A stretch of 64,000 nucleotides of DNA from UBA668 sp043740085 (lineage in GTDB: Bacteria > Actinomycetota > Acidimicrobiia > Acidimicrobiales > Ilumatobacteraceae), in NCBI GenBank assembly GCA_043740085.1, contig JAYUCY010000094.1, forward strand, positions 1 through 64,000, in the 5' to 3' direction. The notes beneath the pieces were generated by a model, which worked only from the letters and a program-made list of their open reading frames with translations, did no database searches and was not told the DNA's origin. This document shows, in pieces, positions 63,282 to 64,000 of this stretch. The stretch's first letter is position 1. Each line of letters opens with the position of its first letter. The position numbers and the translations under genes were made by a program.

Positions 63282-64000
63282 TCAATTGACGACGGTGGGT
63301 GACGTCGTGAGAAGACGACCCAACAGCGGGTTGTCAATGTCTTCGGCGAGCATCGACGCGGCAGCGCCGTCGCCCTGGTGACCGAACGCGGCACTGTGCA
63401 GCAGCGAGCGAACGATCAGCTCCCTCATACCGGTGCGCGAGGCCAGCTCGCGCATCGTGTCGACCCACCGCTTCGTCGCAGGGTGTTCATGTCGCCGGCC
63501 GAGCTCGCACTGCGCGTCGAGGATGTAACCATCGAGCCACACGTACGGGTCGGCGAGACGATTGCAACGCACTCGAGCGTCAGCGAGGATCTCGAAGGCG
63601 CTGTCGGTCTCGCCATTCTTCTCAGCGAGGAGCGCGAGACCTCGCGCTGCCATGCCCTCCCAACACGGATCGCCGAGGTGGCACGCCCTGGCGAACGCCT
63701 GCTGCAGCAACTCTGCTGCTCCCGACACGTCGGCTCGGGCCAGCTGGACCTCGCCGCGCAGCGCTTGTGGCCATGGAAGGAAGGCAAGCCAATGATCTCC
63801 CTCGGCGAGCTCGATGGACAGGTCGAGTTCGTCCGCGGCCGAGTCCAAGTCCGAACGCAGCAGATGGACGCGGCCGAGCATCGAGCGAGCGTACGCCTCA
63901 CGCCGACGGTCGCCGGCCGCGCGGGAGAGCCCAATGGCGTCTTCGAGCAGGGATGTCGCCCGGACGTAGTCGGCGCGATCGCTCTCCACCGAACCGAGGT
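63282..64000 (-). CDS. TPR-containing protein, N-terminus off the right edge
   Basis: The frame is open to the window edge; 239 codons are seen. It consists of tetratricopeptide-like helical pairs (ATSLLEDAIGLSRAAGDRRREAYARSMLGRVHLLRSD, AAELLQQAFARACHLGDPCWEGMAARGLALLAEKNG). This is the usual C-terminal part of LuxR/MalT or AfsR-type large regulators and of adenylate-cyclase-linked TPR proteins. No HTH is visible in the part present, so the type cannot be fixed. Confidence 0.6.
   Translation of the reverse strand, partial: LGSVESDRADYVRATSLLEDAIGLSRAAGDRRREAYARSMLGRVHLLRSDLDSAADELDLSIELAEGDHWLAFLPWPQALRGEVQLARADVSGAAELLQQAFARACHLGDPCWEGMAARGLALLAEKNGETDSAFEILADARVRCNRLADPYVWLDGYILDAQCELGRRHEHPATKRWVDTMRELASRTGMRELIVRSLLHSAAFGHQGDGAAASMLAEDIDNPLLGRLLTTSPTVVN

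Overview
This is a high-GC window from an actinomycete-type chromosome, most likely Acidimicrobiia (Ilumatobacter-like). That placement is an inference from gene content: UPF0182, DivIVA, a DUF3263 protein, an SCO6745-family protein, a CysO-like carrier, HemQ, an LLM flavin oxidoreductase, and many GTG starts. I ran no taxonomic search.

Positions 1-25.7 kb look like ordinary chromosome. They hold UPF0182 (cut by the left edge), a DivIVA-domain protein, a PDZ/Lon-type protease, a HEAT-repeat protein, two tandem secreted esterases, GNAT, an SCO6745-family protein, a PAC2 protein, a Nudix hydrolase, a substrate-binding lipoprotein, hemQ, fdhD, an aquaporin, an FAD oxidoreductase, an orphan response regulator, an Lrp-type regulator, groEL behind a CIRCE-like operator, a CysO-like sulfur carrier, glycerate kinase, an amidohydrolase, LytR_C and DUF3263 proteins, and udk. 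The outstanding item is 8711-9811. It is a thioredoxin-fold gene interrupted by one in-frame TGA exactly where a redox Cys is expected (Y-U-G-C). A 7-bp hairpin follows with its loop 20 nt downstream, so this is a strong selenoprotein candidate that normal gene calling would split in two.

Positions 25.66-33.7 kb are an insertion hotspot. A tRNA-Thr(TGT) is followed by a decayed tyrosine integrase, a hipBA module, and an 893-aa SEC-C protein whose last 164 bp are duplicated upstream of hipBA as a direct repeat. Around these lie fragments of an acyl-CoA ligase, an IS481-type integrase and a MaoC-type dehydratase, together with one intact epimerase.

Positions 33.7-54.5 kb are a catabolic cluster. 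It has a PRISE-like SDR, three acyl-CoA ligases, an LLM oxidoreductase, two SMP-30 proteins, two cyclase-family hydrolases, a Liv-type ABC importer with a fused permease-ATPase, an acyl-CoA dehydrogenase, a DUF6285 protein and an APH-type phosphotransferase, plus a TetR regulator. Five promoter regions in the cluster carry the same palindrome (TGAC-N6-GTCA, core TGACG..CGTCA). This suggests that the one TetR controls the whole set. The part from 39.04 to 54.65 kb is bounded by a ~117-bp inverted repeat, with an IS982 remnant just outside. The gene set fits uptake and ring opening of a cyclic ketone or lactone-forming compound followed by CoA-dependent oxidation. The substrate is unknown.

Positions 54.8-64 kb hold a disordered protein, a divergent membrane protein with 13-residue repeats, a thiolase remnant, a large FtsX-type permease, a PAS/degenerate-GGDEF/EAL protein, and a TPR protein cut by the right edge.
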